DNA of 64,000 nucleotides from contig OW028585.1 of assembly GCA_932294295.1 (NCBI GenBank), positions 18,192,561 through 18,256,560 of the forward strand. The letters run 5' to 3'. Source of the DNA: Alitta virens. Its lineage: Eukaryota; Annelida; Polychaeta; Phyllodocida; Nereididae. Positions 9,601 to 20,869 of the stretch are shown here, in pieces. The notes below the pieces were generated by a model that was not told the origin of the DNA, did not search any database, and saw only the letters and a list, made by a program, of their open reading frames with translations. The stretch's first letter is position 1, and the number at the start of each line of letters is the position of its first letter. A program made the translations under genes and the position numbers.

Positions 9601-11949
9601 GGTGTATAGTTATTGTACTGTACCTGGTATAATAGACACCAAGATCACCACGGACATAAGGCAGAGGAACACTAGGAGTAGGAGGACAATGATGGGATTT
9701 CTCCATCCTGATCCTGTAGAATTAGTGCTTGATATCTGACCTGATCCGGAATCTTCTAGTTCAAGGAATTCGTAAACAGCCTAGAAATAAATAACATATA
9801 CATAGAATGGGTGAACAAGAGGAAGGGATAATACTGTACTTTATATCTCATTTGTAAATTTTCTACAACAGAATATAAGGCCAAATGGCTTAAGTTTTTA
9901 GTTAAGGCATCTGCAAATTCCGTATGGGGCAGCTCTGCCGAAGGTCCCTGGTACAATCCCTGGCCCGGGCACTCTTCATGAGCTACATCCCTGCTGGATG
10001 TGGGTCGCACCAGACCTTGCTGGTGGTGCTGGTTCCCGGTGTCTATTCCGCGGCAAGTAAAAACCCCACCCAAGGGTATATGTGTAAAATGGTGTAAAGT
10101 CTATGCAGCCTTATTATCTCATCATTATATCTGCCTCTAGCAAGTGGTCTAATAAGCTGACTTAGCTTCCAACCTATCCAGTTCACTGGGTTCACTTCCA
10201 ACCCAGCAGTATGGAGACGTTGAGTTAGAGTTTTTCTACAGTGCATCTGAAGTTATTATGCAAATATGATTATTTGTGGATACTTGTGAGTAGATTGTCC
10301 AAATAATTTCAAATTGTACATATCAAACATCTGCAAGAGGAGAATAACTTCTGCAAGTTTGCAGTCAGTTTTGGCACGCGTTCTTAACGAGTCTCCTGTT
10401 ACAAACAACAATGTGAAAAATGCCTGTCTCATGTCATTACCCAAAATTGTTAAACCAAGTGCAAGACTTATAACTAGAAAAATCATTTTAGATCCATTTT
10501 TCTGCCAAGGAAATAAGTAAACCACTGGTAAATCTTAATTTACTGGATATATTCTTAATGAATATTTTTTTAATTAATAAAACTTGTAAAAATCACTATG
10601 GTTTCATAGAATGGGCCTCAAAACGTATTTAAGTGGCATCCTGCAGTTCCAGTATTCTCTGGTATGGCTGTCCAGTTCCTTTTTTTTTTTGCTCACAACC
10701 CTGATGAAAAAAGCCAGTTCATTAGCTTTCCTCAAGAGAGTTATTTTCACGCTAAGGTGGTGGTGGAGGATTAGGGCTTTACGTCCTGTATTGTTGTACC
10801 TATTGGGCTAATTAGGACAGGCAGGGGCAATGAGTTGAAGGATGAAACAGCCATCCAACTTAGGCTTGACTGGGAATCGAACCCAGGACCCAGTGGTTGA
10901 AAGCCCAGCTCGCTACCACCGAGCTAGGCCCCCACCCTTATTTTCATGCTAGGGACTCATTAATGATTGTATTTTCCCCTTAAAGAAGCTGTTCTCCATG
11001 ACATTTAGTTTTAAGACTTAATTTTGTGATATCTAGCTTCAACCTAATCACAGCTTACAACCAACAATGACTTAGCTGTTGACAATTCGTGTTTAGATCA
11101 AGATCCTGTCACTTCCCTGTTGTTGTTGTAGTATATCACAATAACCCCAACCTTTTGAACCATCCATCGAAACCAAAAATATTACCCTTCATACACCAGT
11201 GATAATCAAAATATAAAAGTCTTTATTTGGATTTTTCTCTCTGCTCGCATAAAAGGAAATTACACTATCAAATGATCCCCCAAGTTATGAGGCAGGTGTT
11301 TGACACGTCTGATTATTGAATGATTTAACAATCCACTCAGAAGATATTGACAATAATGATAAACTAATGGACACACTGTATTATGAGATATGTAACGACA
11401 GTTTAGTGGTATATAATCTACAATAATAAATTATAATAGAATCATTCTTTATTGGTTGAGTGAATACGGTGCTGGACGTGTGCACGCATGGACATGGGTT
11501 TAAACCCCGCCAACGCATTGGGGAACCGAGCAGATCCTCCATGAACCACTGTTACACTCAACCCAGGTGTAAATTGACACTTGGCTGTAGACAGTGATGG
11601 CAATTGCAGAGTGCTTCAAAATGAGCGCTGTAATGGTTGCACACTGGGTGTTATGTATGCTCCCTAAATTTGAGAAAGGCTCAAGCTTGAACAGGTCTGT
11701 CAAGGGTGTAAATTGTAATATCGGCTAAGCATGACATGAGGGCGGGTGCATCCGCTTACAATATAAATATTTAAACAATGAAAACAAACGGAAAAGGAGG
11801 GAAAATAATTATATTAAGACATATTGAGACAAGACACAAGTTACACCGTGTAATATAATAAAAAGCAACTTGCTAATTACTAAAAAATAAGATATATTAC
11901 ATACGTTATTTATTGGTTCATCATCTCTTTCCATCATGATGTTCTTCAT
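6606..11949 (-). CDS. type II membrane protein with ILEI (FAM3/PANDER-like) domain, 3' incomplete
   Basis: Spliced minus-strand gene, built from phase-compatible exons. Exon 1, 11949-11905, is MKNIMMERDDEPINN followed by donor GTATGT. Exon 2, 9780-9624 (tttctag acceptor, GTACAG donor), reads AVYEFLELEDSGSG, a Ser/Gly/Thr-rich linker, then one hydrophobic anchor of about 22 residues beginning NPIIVLLLLVFLCLM. Exon 3, 7450-7260 (191 bp, GTAAGT donor), holds four cysteines and RGFHVAVLQLSASG. Exon 4, 6697-6606 (92 bp), reads VFDTYIATSESQRMKTFLNK then IPPRRLVLMA. The pattern G-F-x-V-x-V-L ... F-D-T-Y ... F-L-x-x-I-P ... LVL-A is that of ILEI domains (FAM3 cytokines, POMGNT1, CEMIP). A short charged N-terminus before one membrane segment suggests a type II Golgi or cell-surface protein. 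The rest of the ILEI domain should follow from phase 2 after 6,606 but was not found. Domain call is from memory of the family; exon structure is seen directly. Confidence 0.72.
7451..8438. other. intron of the ILEI-type gene
   Basis: A segment around 7,850-7,940 (cacaggga..gt.cca.cca, gatga.at..aa.tg..atcatcaactgca.tcaatgacctg) is repeated as a direct, diverged copy at 8,730-8,815. Related 'tcatcaactgcactcatttgtga' sequence recurs in the downstream array near 17,180 and 30,630. No gene seen in the rest. Confidence 0.5.
8439..8653 (-). CDS. cassette or alternative terminal exon of the ILEI-type gene
   Basis: A long pyrimidine tract plus CAG precedes 8653. The exon begins in phase 1, matching the phase-1 end of the membrane exon, and reads VYTRQTAWSTEQCPQ and then a Ser/Ala/Asp-rich stretch. 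If the donor A|GTGAGG after 8540 is used, the exon is 114 bp, phase 1-1, and can be included or skipped without shifting exon 3. If it is not used, the frame continues through acidic, low-complexity sequence to a TAG at 8441-8439, giving a short membrane-anchored isoform without the ILEI domain. Both readings are inference from splice signals and phases. Confidence 0.5.
9045..9170. mobile_element. small MITE-like inverted repeat
   Basis: 'ttacccagatagcattccaaa' at 9045-9065 is inverted as 'tttggaatgctatcttgg' at about 9149-9166. Its length of about 120 bp and the ACCCAG start recall the TIR of the 3.84-kb element, but the rest differs. In an intron of the ILEI-type gene. Confidence 0.55.
9392..9608. 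mobile_element. 217-bp MITE with ~50-bp TIRs
   Basis: The left end, 'caccctttttacactgcagccatttta...ttttgcctcattgacctca', is inverted at the right end, 'aggtcaatgaggcaaaatg..aacatggctgccgtgtgaaagtggtg'. TA flanks both sides ('actata|cacc' and 'ggtg|tatagt'), as for Tc1/mariner-type insertions. The right end lies about 15 bp from the splice donor of the membrane exon (9624). Confidence 0.8.
9886..10140 (+). mobile_element. tRNA-derived SINE-like element
   Basis: A locally GC-rich block with a tRNA-like head: an A-box-like 'tggcttaagtttttagttaaggc' (9886-9908) and B-box-like 'ggtacaatccc' (9950-9960) at tRNA-like spacing. The tail 'gtgtaaaatggtgtaaagtctatgcagcc..tatctcatcattat' resembles sequence repeated in the downstream array (16,600; 30,050; 41,390; 47,070). 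Ends are not sharp and no target duplication was found. Confidence 0.45.
10755..10937 (-). mobile_element. tRNA-derived SINE with 14-bp target-site duplication
   Basis: On the minus strand it starts 'gggtgggggcctagctcggt', with an A-box (TAGCTCGGTGGTAGCGAGC, 10926-10908) and a B-box (GGGTTCGATTCCCA, 10884-10871). The body ends 'taatcctccaccaccacctt'. It is flanked by 'ttattttcacgcta' (10741-10754) and 'ttattttcatgcta' (10938-10951), 13 of 14 identical, which defines a complete retroposed insertion of 183 bp. Confidence 0.85.
11450..11765 (+). mobile_element. second tRNA-derived SINE-like element
   Basis: An A-box-like region in 'ggttgagtgaatacggtgctggac' (about 11455-11478) is followed by a B-box-like 'gggtttaaacccc' (11496-11508). 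The body contains 'gagcgctgtaatggttgcac' and 'gttatgtatgctcccta', as in many invertebrate SINEs, and ends 'tccgcttacaatataaatattt'. Boundaries are approximate. Confidence 0.6.
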
Positions 11950-14900
11950 CTTTGTTTTTTTCTATCCTGAAGAGTGTTTCATTGAAAAATATATATTATT
12001 AGTATTTGTTAAAATTTTTTAATTTTCTGTCTCTCATTGAATAGGCAGATGCTGTGTTATAAATTAGACAGTAGAATTTAATTGCTATATATATGGTAAT
12101 TTAAATGTCTCCTGAATTCGAGCGGCTGGCGCCACATTGATGAAACTGCTTCCATTTGTATGTATGACTTCGTACATTTGTATTTTTGCAAATTTGTAAA
12201 TATCTACTATTGTATGTCACTTCATATTGTATGTCATATATTGCCATCTCATATTGTATTTCACTTTATATTGTTTACAAAATATATACAGTTAAAAAAT
12301 GCTGCACTCACTGAACCGATCAATTATGTATGTTAATGTGAAATGAAACATGATTATATTTTAAAATTTGGATCTAAATTATACCAATAGATTTGCAAAA
12401 ATGACAAAATACTAAAAGTATTTAGGAAGTTATAATATAATTAAAAAAAATAACTAGGCAAAATTCTATGCAACTTGATAGCAAGAAAGTTTGAAATATA
12501 TATATATATTTTTTTTTTTCTTTTTTCCTTCATAGTATGACTAACCATGGAATCACTAGAGAAGGAGGGGAAAGCTCTGTTATCACACATGTGCATCTAT
12601 ATTATTAATGTCCATTAAAATTAGTTCCGAGGCTAAGTTGGCCCAGAGAGCCGTTGAATTAAGGGCCATTTAATTTTACGAAGGTCCTCTTTGATGTCCT
12701 ATGTTTGTCTCTTTGCTGCAGCAGCCAATCTGCACCCCTTTCAGAGAGGTTTTTAAATCTTGCGGTCCTAGAAATTGAGAGCCTCACTTCCAATTCAAGG
12801 AATTCCCAGAAGATATTTTAGTTTGGTCCACATTGCATACGCATAGTAGGGAATACTATGCTCATCCCGTAGTGGTCAATGTCCAAGTTTTCCTGTGAAA
12901 ATCCGCTCAAAATTAAGCATGGCTCTAGCAACCTTTTGGCTACATGCCAATATTTATTTTATTGGTGTCAGGCGATGTCGGCCTGAGTTATGTTAATTTA
13001 GAAAGTCATTGTCTGTAAATTAAATGCACTTCTATCAGGCTTAACTTTGCTTTATAAATCATGATTATCATTTATAAATTTACTGATTTTAATTTAGATG
13101 TCAGACAAGACATATATTATATCAATATAATGTGACATAACATAAAAATACATAAAATGTTTAAACAATACCTTAAAAACTACAGTTAATTAAATTGATA
13201 CAATTGGTTCCAGTCAAATAAGATTCAAACATGTTCTGATGTATATTCACATCTACATTTCTCAGGACATAATAGAAGACTAATTAGTTTATTTCTATTA
13301 TTGGCTATATTATTGATATATCCTGATCCTTATGATCTGCCATGAGCGTATATCTATTTTTCATAAGCCATGAGTGTGTATCTAATATTAATATTAATTG
13401 TGTGGTCGATTTGCAGACAATTGTGGGTAGCTAGGCAAGAGTAGCGAGGATCTACAGAAAAGTACATTTTTATCAAGTTTGCCAATAAAGACAAAACCAT
13501 AAATTTATATGAACTATACAAATTGATTGTAATATTTTGAAAAGATACCCTTAAGTCTGTACAAAATAGATCACTTTATTTTTTTATTGCATGTCTAGAC
13601 TATGTTAACCAATTCTGATACAGGTCTCTTTTTTAAAGAGAGCTTTTCTTATTAATTATATGCTCTACAAATTGACTTCTGAAAATAGGATTAAAATATT
13701 GATGGGTTTTCACCAATTTATCACTCCACTGAAAGTCTGACTAAGTTTCAGCTGGCTGGTAGATATTTCATGATTTTTTTGATGGAATGTTAGCCAGGGT
13801 TAATTTCGACAAATTCAGTGTTGAACTGGTGAAAGTCTGTGAAGATTATGAAAATATTCACTATTTTATATCACTACTGTAAAATGGCATGTAGTCGGGT
13901 TTGTATGTGCACAGGTTATGTAACATAACATAACAACTCCAAAGCAGCTTTAAACTTTACTACTCAGTTTAATTTCAATATTTCTGCTGATCACATGTAC
14001 CATTTATGTCCTATGCAGAAACATAGCTAACATGTTTACTTGCAAAATCCAATGCATTTCAAACTTTTGTATGGCAGTGTATATATATATAAAATGCCAA
14101 ATTCTTTAAACAACATGATAAATTCACTATGTTTAAACAATAAAAGTATATAAATAGTAGAATTCATAGCTTACGGCCTGCATTAATTAAGCAGTTAAGA
14201 ATGCTATTGAACTATTAATTTACAACAAATATGTATAATGTCTATCTTCTTTTAAATACATCTATTAAACTAATGACTGTTTATTGTTATGATATTTTAC
14301 TGCCTGCATTAAGAATGCTATTAAACTAATTATGAAATATACCAATAAATTTTGTGTCAAACAACATGTACTGGAAATTAGTAAGAACTTTAATATATGC
14401 TTACCACCTACTGTTTTCCTGCAGCTTGTTAGTTCAACTCTAAGGCTTAGTGTAGCCACAAAAACTTCACTGTTTAACATATGTTTATGTTAAATAATCA
14501 GGACTTTGGTAAAGGATCAAGGGGGCATTTATGAGAAACCTTGGGAGGGGGGGGGGGATGGTTTATGTGAAACCTAATAACAGAAAACAAATGATAACTC
14601 ACAATGTTAATAATATGAAATTACAGTTTTGGATTTTAAACCAACTGAAACTTAAAGATATATATTATTTCTATCATGTATAATTATAGAAACATACAAA
14701 CAATTTCAATATTTTCGGCTGACTTATGGTATATTTGTTTTAAATTTAATTATTTGTTACTGCCGAACCATACTTTTTTAATTATCTGTCTCTAAGTCTT
14801 GTTGCTGACCCATGTCATTTCAGATACTTTCGGGAATTTAATTTAATTTAATTTATTTATTTATTTACTTTAGGCTAGATTGCTACATTATAAATAGTCA

Positions 14901-15900
14901 GTAATTTCATATATAAACTGTATGAAGCAATAACTTTATATCTGTATGATATTATGTCAATATCAGAAATTCCTCAGACCAATATTAATTGAGAACATTA
15001 TATAAGGTGAAAATGTGGACAGTTACTATCTGATTTTGACCTTATCCATAATATTTTCAACTACTAGTTTCATGATATAATCTTAATATTTCCTAAAATA
15101 TTAGAATTCAATGTTTTACCTAACATTTTCACAATGTTTGATTAAGGTAATTCTGACATTAGCCAGATATTATATCACAACATTTTCCTAAGGTTTGATC
15201 AAGCTTTCACAAATGTTAGTCAATATATTAGTTACTAACGTGATGCCAAATTTTACCTAAGCAGCTGAAAACATTAGTCAGACCTTATTTATAATATTTT
15301 GCACAATGTTGAAAGGAGCTTCTTGGAAAGTTTACATAGCATTATCTTCTTATATCAGGCTAATTTCAAACATATTTTTCGAAGGTTTAAATTACTACTG
15401 ATATAATATGTATGATAAATGATATCATAATATTATGTGACAGACCTCATTATGATCAAATAACAAACAATGCAAATCATTCTCTCTCACAAGTATAATA
15501 CAAAATGTAGTAACATTCAAGTGACACAAGATTTAATGACACTCTTCTTCAATAACATGTAAGAAGATATCTTTACGACAAGCATCAATCTAATAACACA
15601 TGCATTAAAGTCTTATATTTTGCTTGTTACATGTAATGTAATGTAGCTTACTGAACACAGGTTAAAAAACGTCTTAGTTCAGATCGTTGTAGATAAGTTG
15701 GTGATATGTACATGCGCGGAGTGCGGGGTGCGATGAAGACTCAGTATTATTTGAAAACTAATGCAATCTACACATATTTACAAAAAAAGTCATATCTGCA
15801 TATGGGGGTTTACCCATTTTTAAAACCAGTCTCTCAGGTGTAAGGGCTTAAATGTCATATCATATTTCGCTGTACAAGTCATGAGTGATCGCTACAGAGT
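11950..15900. other. AT-rich intergenic sequence
   Basis: No supported gene. A GC-richer, non-repetitive segment at about 12,615-12,970 has no long open frame and is unexplained. 14,547-14,557 is a G homopolymer. 15,040-15,340 is rich in 'acattttc..aa.gttt' motifs, reminiscent of but more diverged than the arms of the 3.84-kb TIR element. 15,640-15,730 shows nothing recognisable. Confidence 0.5.
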
Positions 15901-16366
15901 TCATGTACCCAGCAAATAGTCTTTGTCTCTAGTCACTGATGATGTGGTATTTCTGCAATCCAGACGATCCAAGCTGTTAAACTGTCTGTTGCCCTTGAAA
16001 TTTTTTGAAATACAGTACAGGATACATTTTGTAAATATTATAGATATGCATTGATATATCCTATAATTATATAAATATGGTGCTGTGTAAGTGTCGTTCA
16101 GATCAATGATTATGACAATTAGGCAGACAGTTTGCATATTTACCTTGAAACTTTGATCAGGATGTGCATTTGGATGGCATGGCAACTGATGTTGAAATGT
16201 AACCCTACAAAAGAATAAAATTTGAATTAATATGTGTGGCTCTCTCAGATATTTTAAACTTGGCACAAATAAATGGAACAATTACCAGTGTTTACTCTAC
16301 CTGGAGTCTGGATCTTCACTGGTATTTGAGGATTGATCGCCATGTTCTTAGACGTCTCTTCTGAAA
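15901..16366 (-). CDS. candidate three-exon remnant, unknown product
   Basis: Minus-strand signals: acceptor 'ctcttttcag' before an exon at about 16,365-16,304 (reads ETSKNMAINPQIPVKIQTP, donor GTAGAG); acceptor 'ttttgtag' before an exon at about 16,206-16,141 (donor GTAAAT); and a last segment ending at a stop at 15,901 or earlier, depending on frame. The middle exon is related at DNA level to the one at about 3,092 in the TIR element (GGTT.C..TTCAA...CA.TTGCCAT.C.ATC). The correct joint frame is unclear. I do not recognise the product. Confidence 0.25.
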
Positions 16367-16379
16367 AGAGTAACCTATA

Positions 16380-16860
16380 CAATAAATACCAGTTTACAGG
16401 AAGACAGTTATGTTTGAATCATTTTATTTGAAACAAAGTGACAATAAACAGCATATTGTCAAACTAATTAACACTATGTCGAGCCAATTAACAAGACTTT
16501 TAACTGGTAACTTATTAATCAACATTGCACTGTTAACTTTTTTGAATTGGTTTTTCTTTAAATCACACATGGGTCCCACCTGCTCACCATATTTGTATGA
16601 ATTGGGTGTAAAATGGTGTGGACTCCAAGCCTTATCATATAGTTTCCCCTCATTACATCTAATATGGTAGATCAAGTCAAATTGGTGAATAACTTTCAGC
16701 AATAACATGATACAAGAGAATAGAAAAGCTTTATCTCATCATTACATCTGCCACTAAACACACCAGCAGTACTGAGAAAATGCCACAAGTCCATTACCTT
16801 TCAGGCAAAATTTTGACTATAAAATGATGGTCAATGTAATTATTTACAATTTCTGACATG
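16380..16860. repeat. array-unit segment flanking P450 remnant 1
   Basis: Begins 'aataaataccagtttaca' and contains 'gggtgtaaaatggtgtggactccaagc' and 'tcattacatctgccac'. The same series recurs at about 29,830-30,300, 41,155-41,590 and 46,845-47,290, and marks the left part of the composite unit. Antisense and sense open frames in it are not supported as genes. Confidence 0.75.
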
Positions 16861-16879
16861 CTTAAGAGTCATTATGATT

Positions 16880-17445
16880 TTCAATTGCTGAAATCTACCG
16901 AAGACATTTGTCTCATTAAACTTCTTGCAGTGACCTTGACCTGGAAAAGTTTTAGTTCAAAATAAGGCCAGGGTCAAAGTCACGTGGGTCACATGACTGC
17001 CGAGTGGTGCCCCCACCTGGTTGGAAATCAATCTTTTGGATGAGTATTGCTGTGAAAAGGAAAAGTTGTTCTCTTGCCAGATTTCCTCTGCGACACATCC
17101 TTTTCAAAGCTCCAAAAGGAATTACACTGAAAATAATAAATAATTTCTTAAATGTTTTGTGATGTCATCGGAATGTGGGCTCATCAACTGCACTCATTTG
17201 TGATAAAACACAGCAGGAAGTAGCCATCAGGAAGATGTTCCAAACAACGCAGCAAAATTTCCAGCAACATTAAAAAAAAACTTCAAGACAGACATTGGGT
17301 AAAAAAAAAAGACTTACCAGCGTTGTTTCTCATCATGCGAAGGCAGGAGTTTACCATCTAGGCTGATGAATCGTTTGGGATTGAAAGACCATGGACTGTC
17401 CCAATAACGTCTGTCATGATGGAGAGACCACAAGTTCAATAAAAC
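16880..17445 (-). pseudogene. cytochrome P450 remnant 1 (last two exons)
   Basis: Minus strand. The exon with the PERF-type region (17445-17318, 128 bp) is intact: acceptor ccacag, VLLNLWSLHHDRRYWDSPWS, then FNPKRFISLDGKLLP, donor GTAAGT. The next exon starts at 17126 (ttttcag) and should hold the heme-binding FxxGxRxCxG, but reads PFGALKRMCRRG. The second motif glycine is replaced by Leu and the glycine after the cysteine ligand is lost. An early TAA at 16954-16952 cuts the C-terminus. P450s are heme monooxygenases of the ER membrane; the DGKL and helix-L style suggests clan 2 (CYP1/2/17-like). No 5' exons are present here. Confidence 0.8.
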
Positions 17446-17586
17446 CTGTGGAATGATAAAAGAGGGTGTTAATGATGGCAATTCACCAAAGTCACATGCA
17501 GTAGAGTTCAAAAGTTTACAAACCCTTTGAACTGTTTTCTGCCACTGCATTCACAAAATAAGCCTATTGTCTTCAAAATAATGCGA

Positions 17587-18660
17587 CCAGCCGAGAAGAT
17601 CGCCAGCGATTGTAAAGCCACCATCACCACTGCAAAGCGATTGCAACATTAGTGACCATCTCAATTATTCCACCAAGTGCAGACATCCGAGCTGATATGA
17701 CCAAGCTAGATACTGTAAACCAGCTCATCATCAACATCGCTAAGGAAGAAGAGGTCAACTTTGTGAAACACGACAACAACTTTCGTTTCCGTAATGACAC
17801 CATTGATTCCAGCCTCTTGCTCCCTGGCCTGTTTCACCTTTCTGCAAATGGTGTCACAAAGTTAATCGCCAACCTCAATTTGACAGATAAGTCACAGCCC
17901 AGCTGACCAACTGACAAACCCTGGCCAACACCAACAAGAATCCCAGCTCCACCGCCCCTTATGTCGCTGACCTTGACCACGACCTTCACAGCCGTTCCAC
18001 AGTTCCCGACCCATTCTACTCCCCTGTACTTTTGCAGTGGCAACTCTGCTCTGAGCATCTTTTTCCAGACTCCACTTTCCATATGGAACATGAACTTTAG
18101 AAGCTCAGCATACTTACCAGTACTACAAATGTGCCACCCAAGGCAACAGCACAGCAGCTACCAATGTCCTTCAGGCAGAATCTTCTCTAGAAGCGAGGAA
18201 GATCGGTGATGTCCTACCAACAAACGATCGATGGAACGACATAAAGCAATGGGCAATGTACGAGATTCTCAATTCGAAAGCCCACCAATGTCCCCAGTTC
18301 CACCAGTCCCTCACCCAGTCACAGAATCACCCCTTAATAGATGACACTACACATACGTACTGGGGCAGAGGCCACCAAGACAAGGGACTGAATATGTTAG
18401 GTAAGCTCCTGATGATGCTCCGTACGGAACTCGCAACATCATCAACATCCGTGCGCAACTTCACCCCTTGACCCGCTGTGACCACTCCCAGAAACCATCT
18501 TTGTCACACAGAACCTAGATCAAGACATCAACAGCTATGGTGTTTCAACTGCGGCGAAGCGTCTCACAACAAAAACACCTGTAGACACCAAGCCCCGCTT
18601 GGCTGCTACTCCTGCAATGGCCTTGGCCACAAGAAAAAGTTCTGTCCTCAAGCCCATTAA
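17587..18660 (+). pseudogene. LINE ORF1: SGNH/esterase-like domain plus two CCHC zinc knuckles
   Basis: 17,587-17,906 reads an alpha/beta stretch ending VTISIIPPSADIRAD, then NNFRFRNDTIDSS and LFHLSANGVTKLIANLNL. This is the C-terminal half of the esterase domain found in ORF1 of CR1/L2-type LINEs (D...HLS.G..KL pattern); a frameshift lies near 17,650. A Pro/Thr/Gln-rich linker follows in shifting frames. 18,541-18,582 is CFNCGEASHNKNTC and 18,604-18,645 is CYSCNGLGHKKKFC, both perfect C-x2-C-x4-H-x4-C knuckles. Such ORF1 proteins bind LINE RNA. The N-terminal part is missing. Confidence 0.75.
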
Positions 18661-20869
18661 GAAACAGGCCATGTACTTGTGGCCGGGCACAGTAGGATTG
18701 TAAATAACTCTGATGTATGTTTTAATGTTGAATTTTATGATGATGTGAATAATCGTGAAGGTTTTACGGTTAATGAATCTTATGTTGATGTTAATTAATA
18801 TTCATGTATCTAATGATGCTAGTCATGAGTCATGTTCAGATACAACAATTGCACATAGCATTTTGAGAGACCCACTTAATGAATATGTTAGTCCCACTAC
18901 AAGTAACAATGTACCAAGTCATGTCTCAGATGCAACAGACAGCTCAGAATTTGATAATAACCAACTACCATGTAATCCAAACACTGTGATAAGCTCAGAT
19001 GACCCATATGATGAATAAATAGCTTTCTGTAAGAAAAATGCCAAAAAATTAATCTTCTCTCATCTCAATGTCAATAGTCTGTCTCGTAAGTTTGTTGAAA
19101 TTCACGAAATCTTAACGAAAGGTGTATCCCATATGTTCTTTCTATTAGAGACTAAACTTGATGACTCTTACCCATATGGACAATTTGAAATTGATACTTT
19201 TGTAACTCATAGAATAAACAGAAATGCCCATGGTGGTGGCCTGCTATGTTATGTCAGTCAAACAATACTTCATAAAAGTAGACCTGACATAGCCATAAAT
19301 ATCAATGGAGTTGAAAGCATAGTGATATAAACCTCCAAATATAGAAGTTCATTGTCTAGCGAGCGCAATTGAATCAATGCTAAACAAGTGCTTCCTAGAA
19401 AGCCAACATGTATACATAATAGGTGATTTAAATGTCAACTTCAAGACTGACCCAAATCCTCTCTCACAAATATGTGATATGTACGATTTGAAACAAATTG
19501 TTAAAGGTCCAACCTGCTTTAAAAGTCTAGAAAATCCAACACTACTTGATGTGATTCTAACAAATTCTTCAAATTCTATTCAGCAAACCGTAAATGTTCC
19601 ACTAGGTATAAGTGACTTTCATAACTATATAAGTGCTCCATAGATCTTTCAAAAATTTCAGTGAAAATGATTACTTAAATGATCTGGCCACAGCACCTTT
19701 CCACATTTCCCAAGTATTCGACGATGTCGACGATCAGTTATGTTTTCACAATACTTTACTATCAGAAATTATTAACAAAAATGCTCCAAGGAAACAAAGA
19801 GTAATTAAAAATAATCAATTACCATACATGAATGACAATCTTAGAAAAGCTCTAAATTTAAATGCAGCCCTTAGAAGGAAATTTATCAAAGTTAGAAGTC
19901 AAGAAAATTGGCATGAATACAAAAAGCAAAGAAACAAAGTAAACAAACTAAAGAAGACATCACTTAGGAATTATTTTGATAAAAATTGCTATATGTCTAA
20001 TGCCCAAGGTAAACACTTCTGGCAAGTTGTTAAACCCTTCATGACGAACAAAATTAAATCTAGCAATCACATAATCACTCTATTTGAAAATGACACAATA
20101 GTCACCAACCCTGTAGAAGTAACTTAATGAATACTTCATAAATGTAGCGCAAGATCAGAAAGAACCTGACATTGTAAACAACATGTCAGCTGATGAGGTC
20201 AGTGACCACTATAAACACCACCCAAACATGAAGTTGATCAGTGATCAAGTAAAAAACAACCAACAGTTTAATTTCACACCTGTAGATGACACACAACCAA
20301 AAAGAAACTGAAGTCACTACAAACAAACAAGGCCAGTGGTTTTGATAACATTCCTCCAAAGTTGCTCAAGATAGGTGCAACTCACTTAAGTCAAAGTCTC
20401 ACCCCAATCTTAAAGAATAGCATAAATATAAGGATATTCCCCAATTATAATAAAATAGCTGAAGTGTCCCCACTGTACAAAAAATCTGATCCACTTTCAA
20501 AACAAAACTACAGCCTCTTAGTGTCCTAACATCAACCTCCAAATTGTTTGAGGCAGTTATGTGTGATCAGATTATTGAATTTGTATCCTCTTCATTATCC
20601 ACAGATCTGTCAGCATATAGGAAGACTAATACCATTCGAGATCCTCCTCAGCCAATCAGAAGGCAGTATTCGCTGGTGATAAAATCAGTTGTCAGCTCAA
20701 GCAGGCTGATAATGTTTTCTGCTTCAGTGATCACCAGAGAGTGATAAATATGTCAAAAACTGAAGGATTTGTGACAACTAAGGCAAACAATAAACAATCT
20801 TATAAGTAACATCTATGTAATTGAAAACAAACGGCAACATTTAACACTATTAAAACTGCTTTATTATTA

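Larger units (their letters stand above)
9781..11904. other. first intron of the ILEI-type gene
   Basis: Holds three SINE-like elements (listed separately) and AT-rich sequence. Short overlapping open frames at 10,256-10,525 on both strands have no recognisable motif and no splice context that I could support. Confidence 0.55.

Noticed and set aside
10256..10525. Overlapping frames on both strands in the first intron of the ILEI-type gene
   Set aside because: No motif, no phase-compatible splice signals, and both strands open by chance.
10871..10937. Possible functional tRNA gene
   Set aside because: It has A and B boxes, but the acceptor and anticodon stems do not pair convincingly, and the flanking target duplication shows that it is a SINE head.
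14265..14480. Minus-strand frame with a GGTAAGC donor-like end (MLNSEVFVATLSLRVELTS)
   Set aside because: A single splice-like signal without a compatible partner exon; the plus strand has an equally good acceptor-like signal there.
16410..16708. Overlapping 86- and 94-codon frames on both strands
   Set aside because: The sequence belongs to a unit segment repeated at 29.9, 41.2 and 46.9 kb, where the frames are broken.
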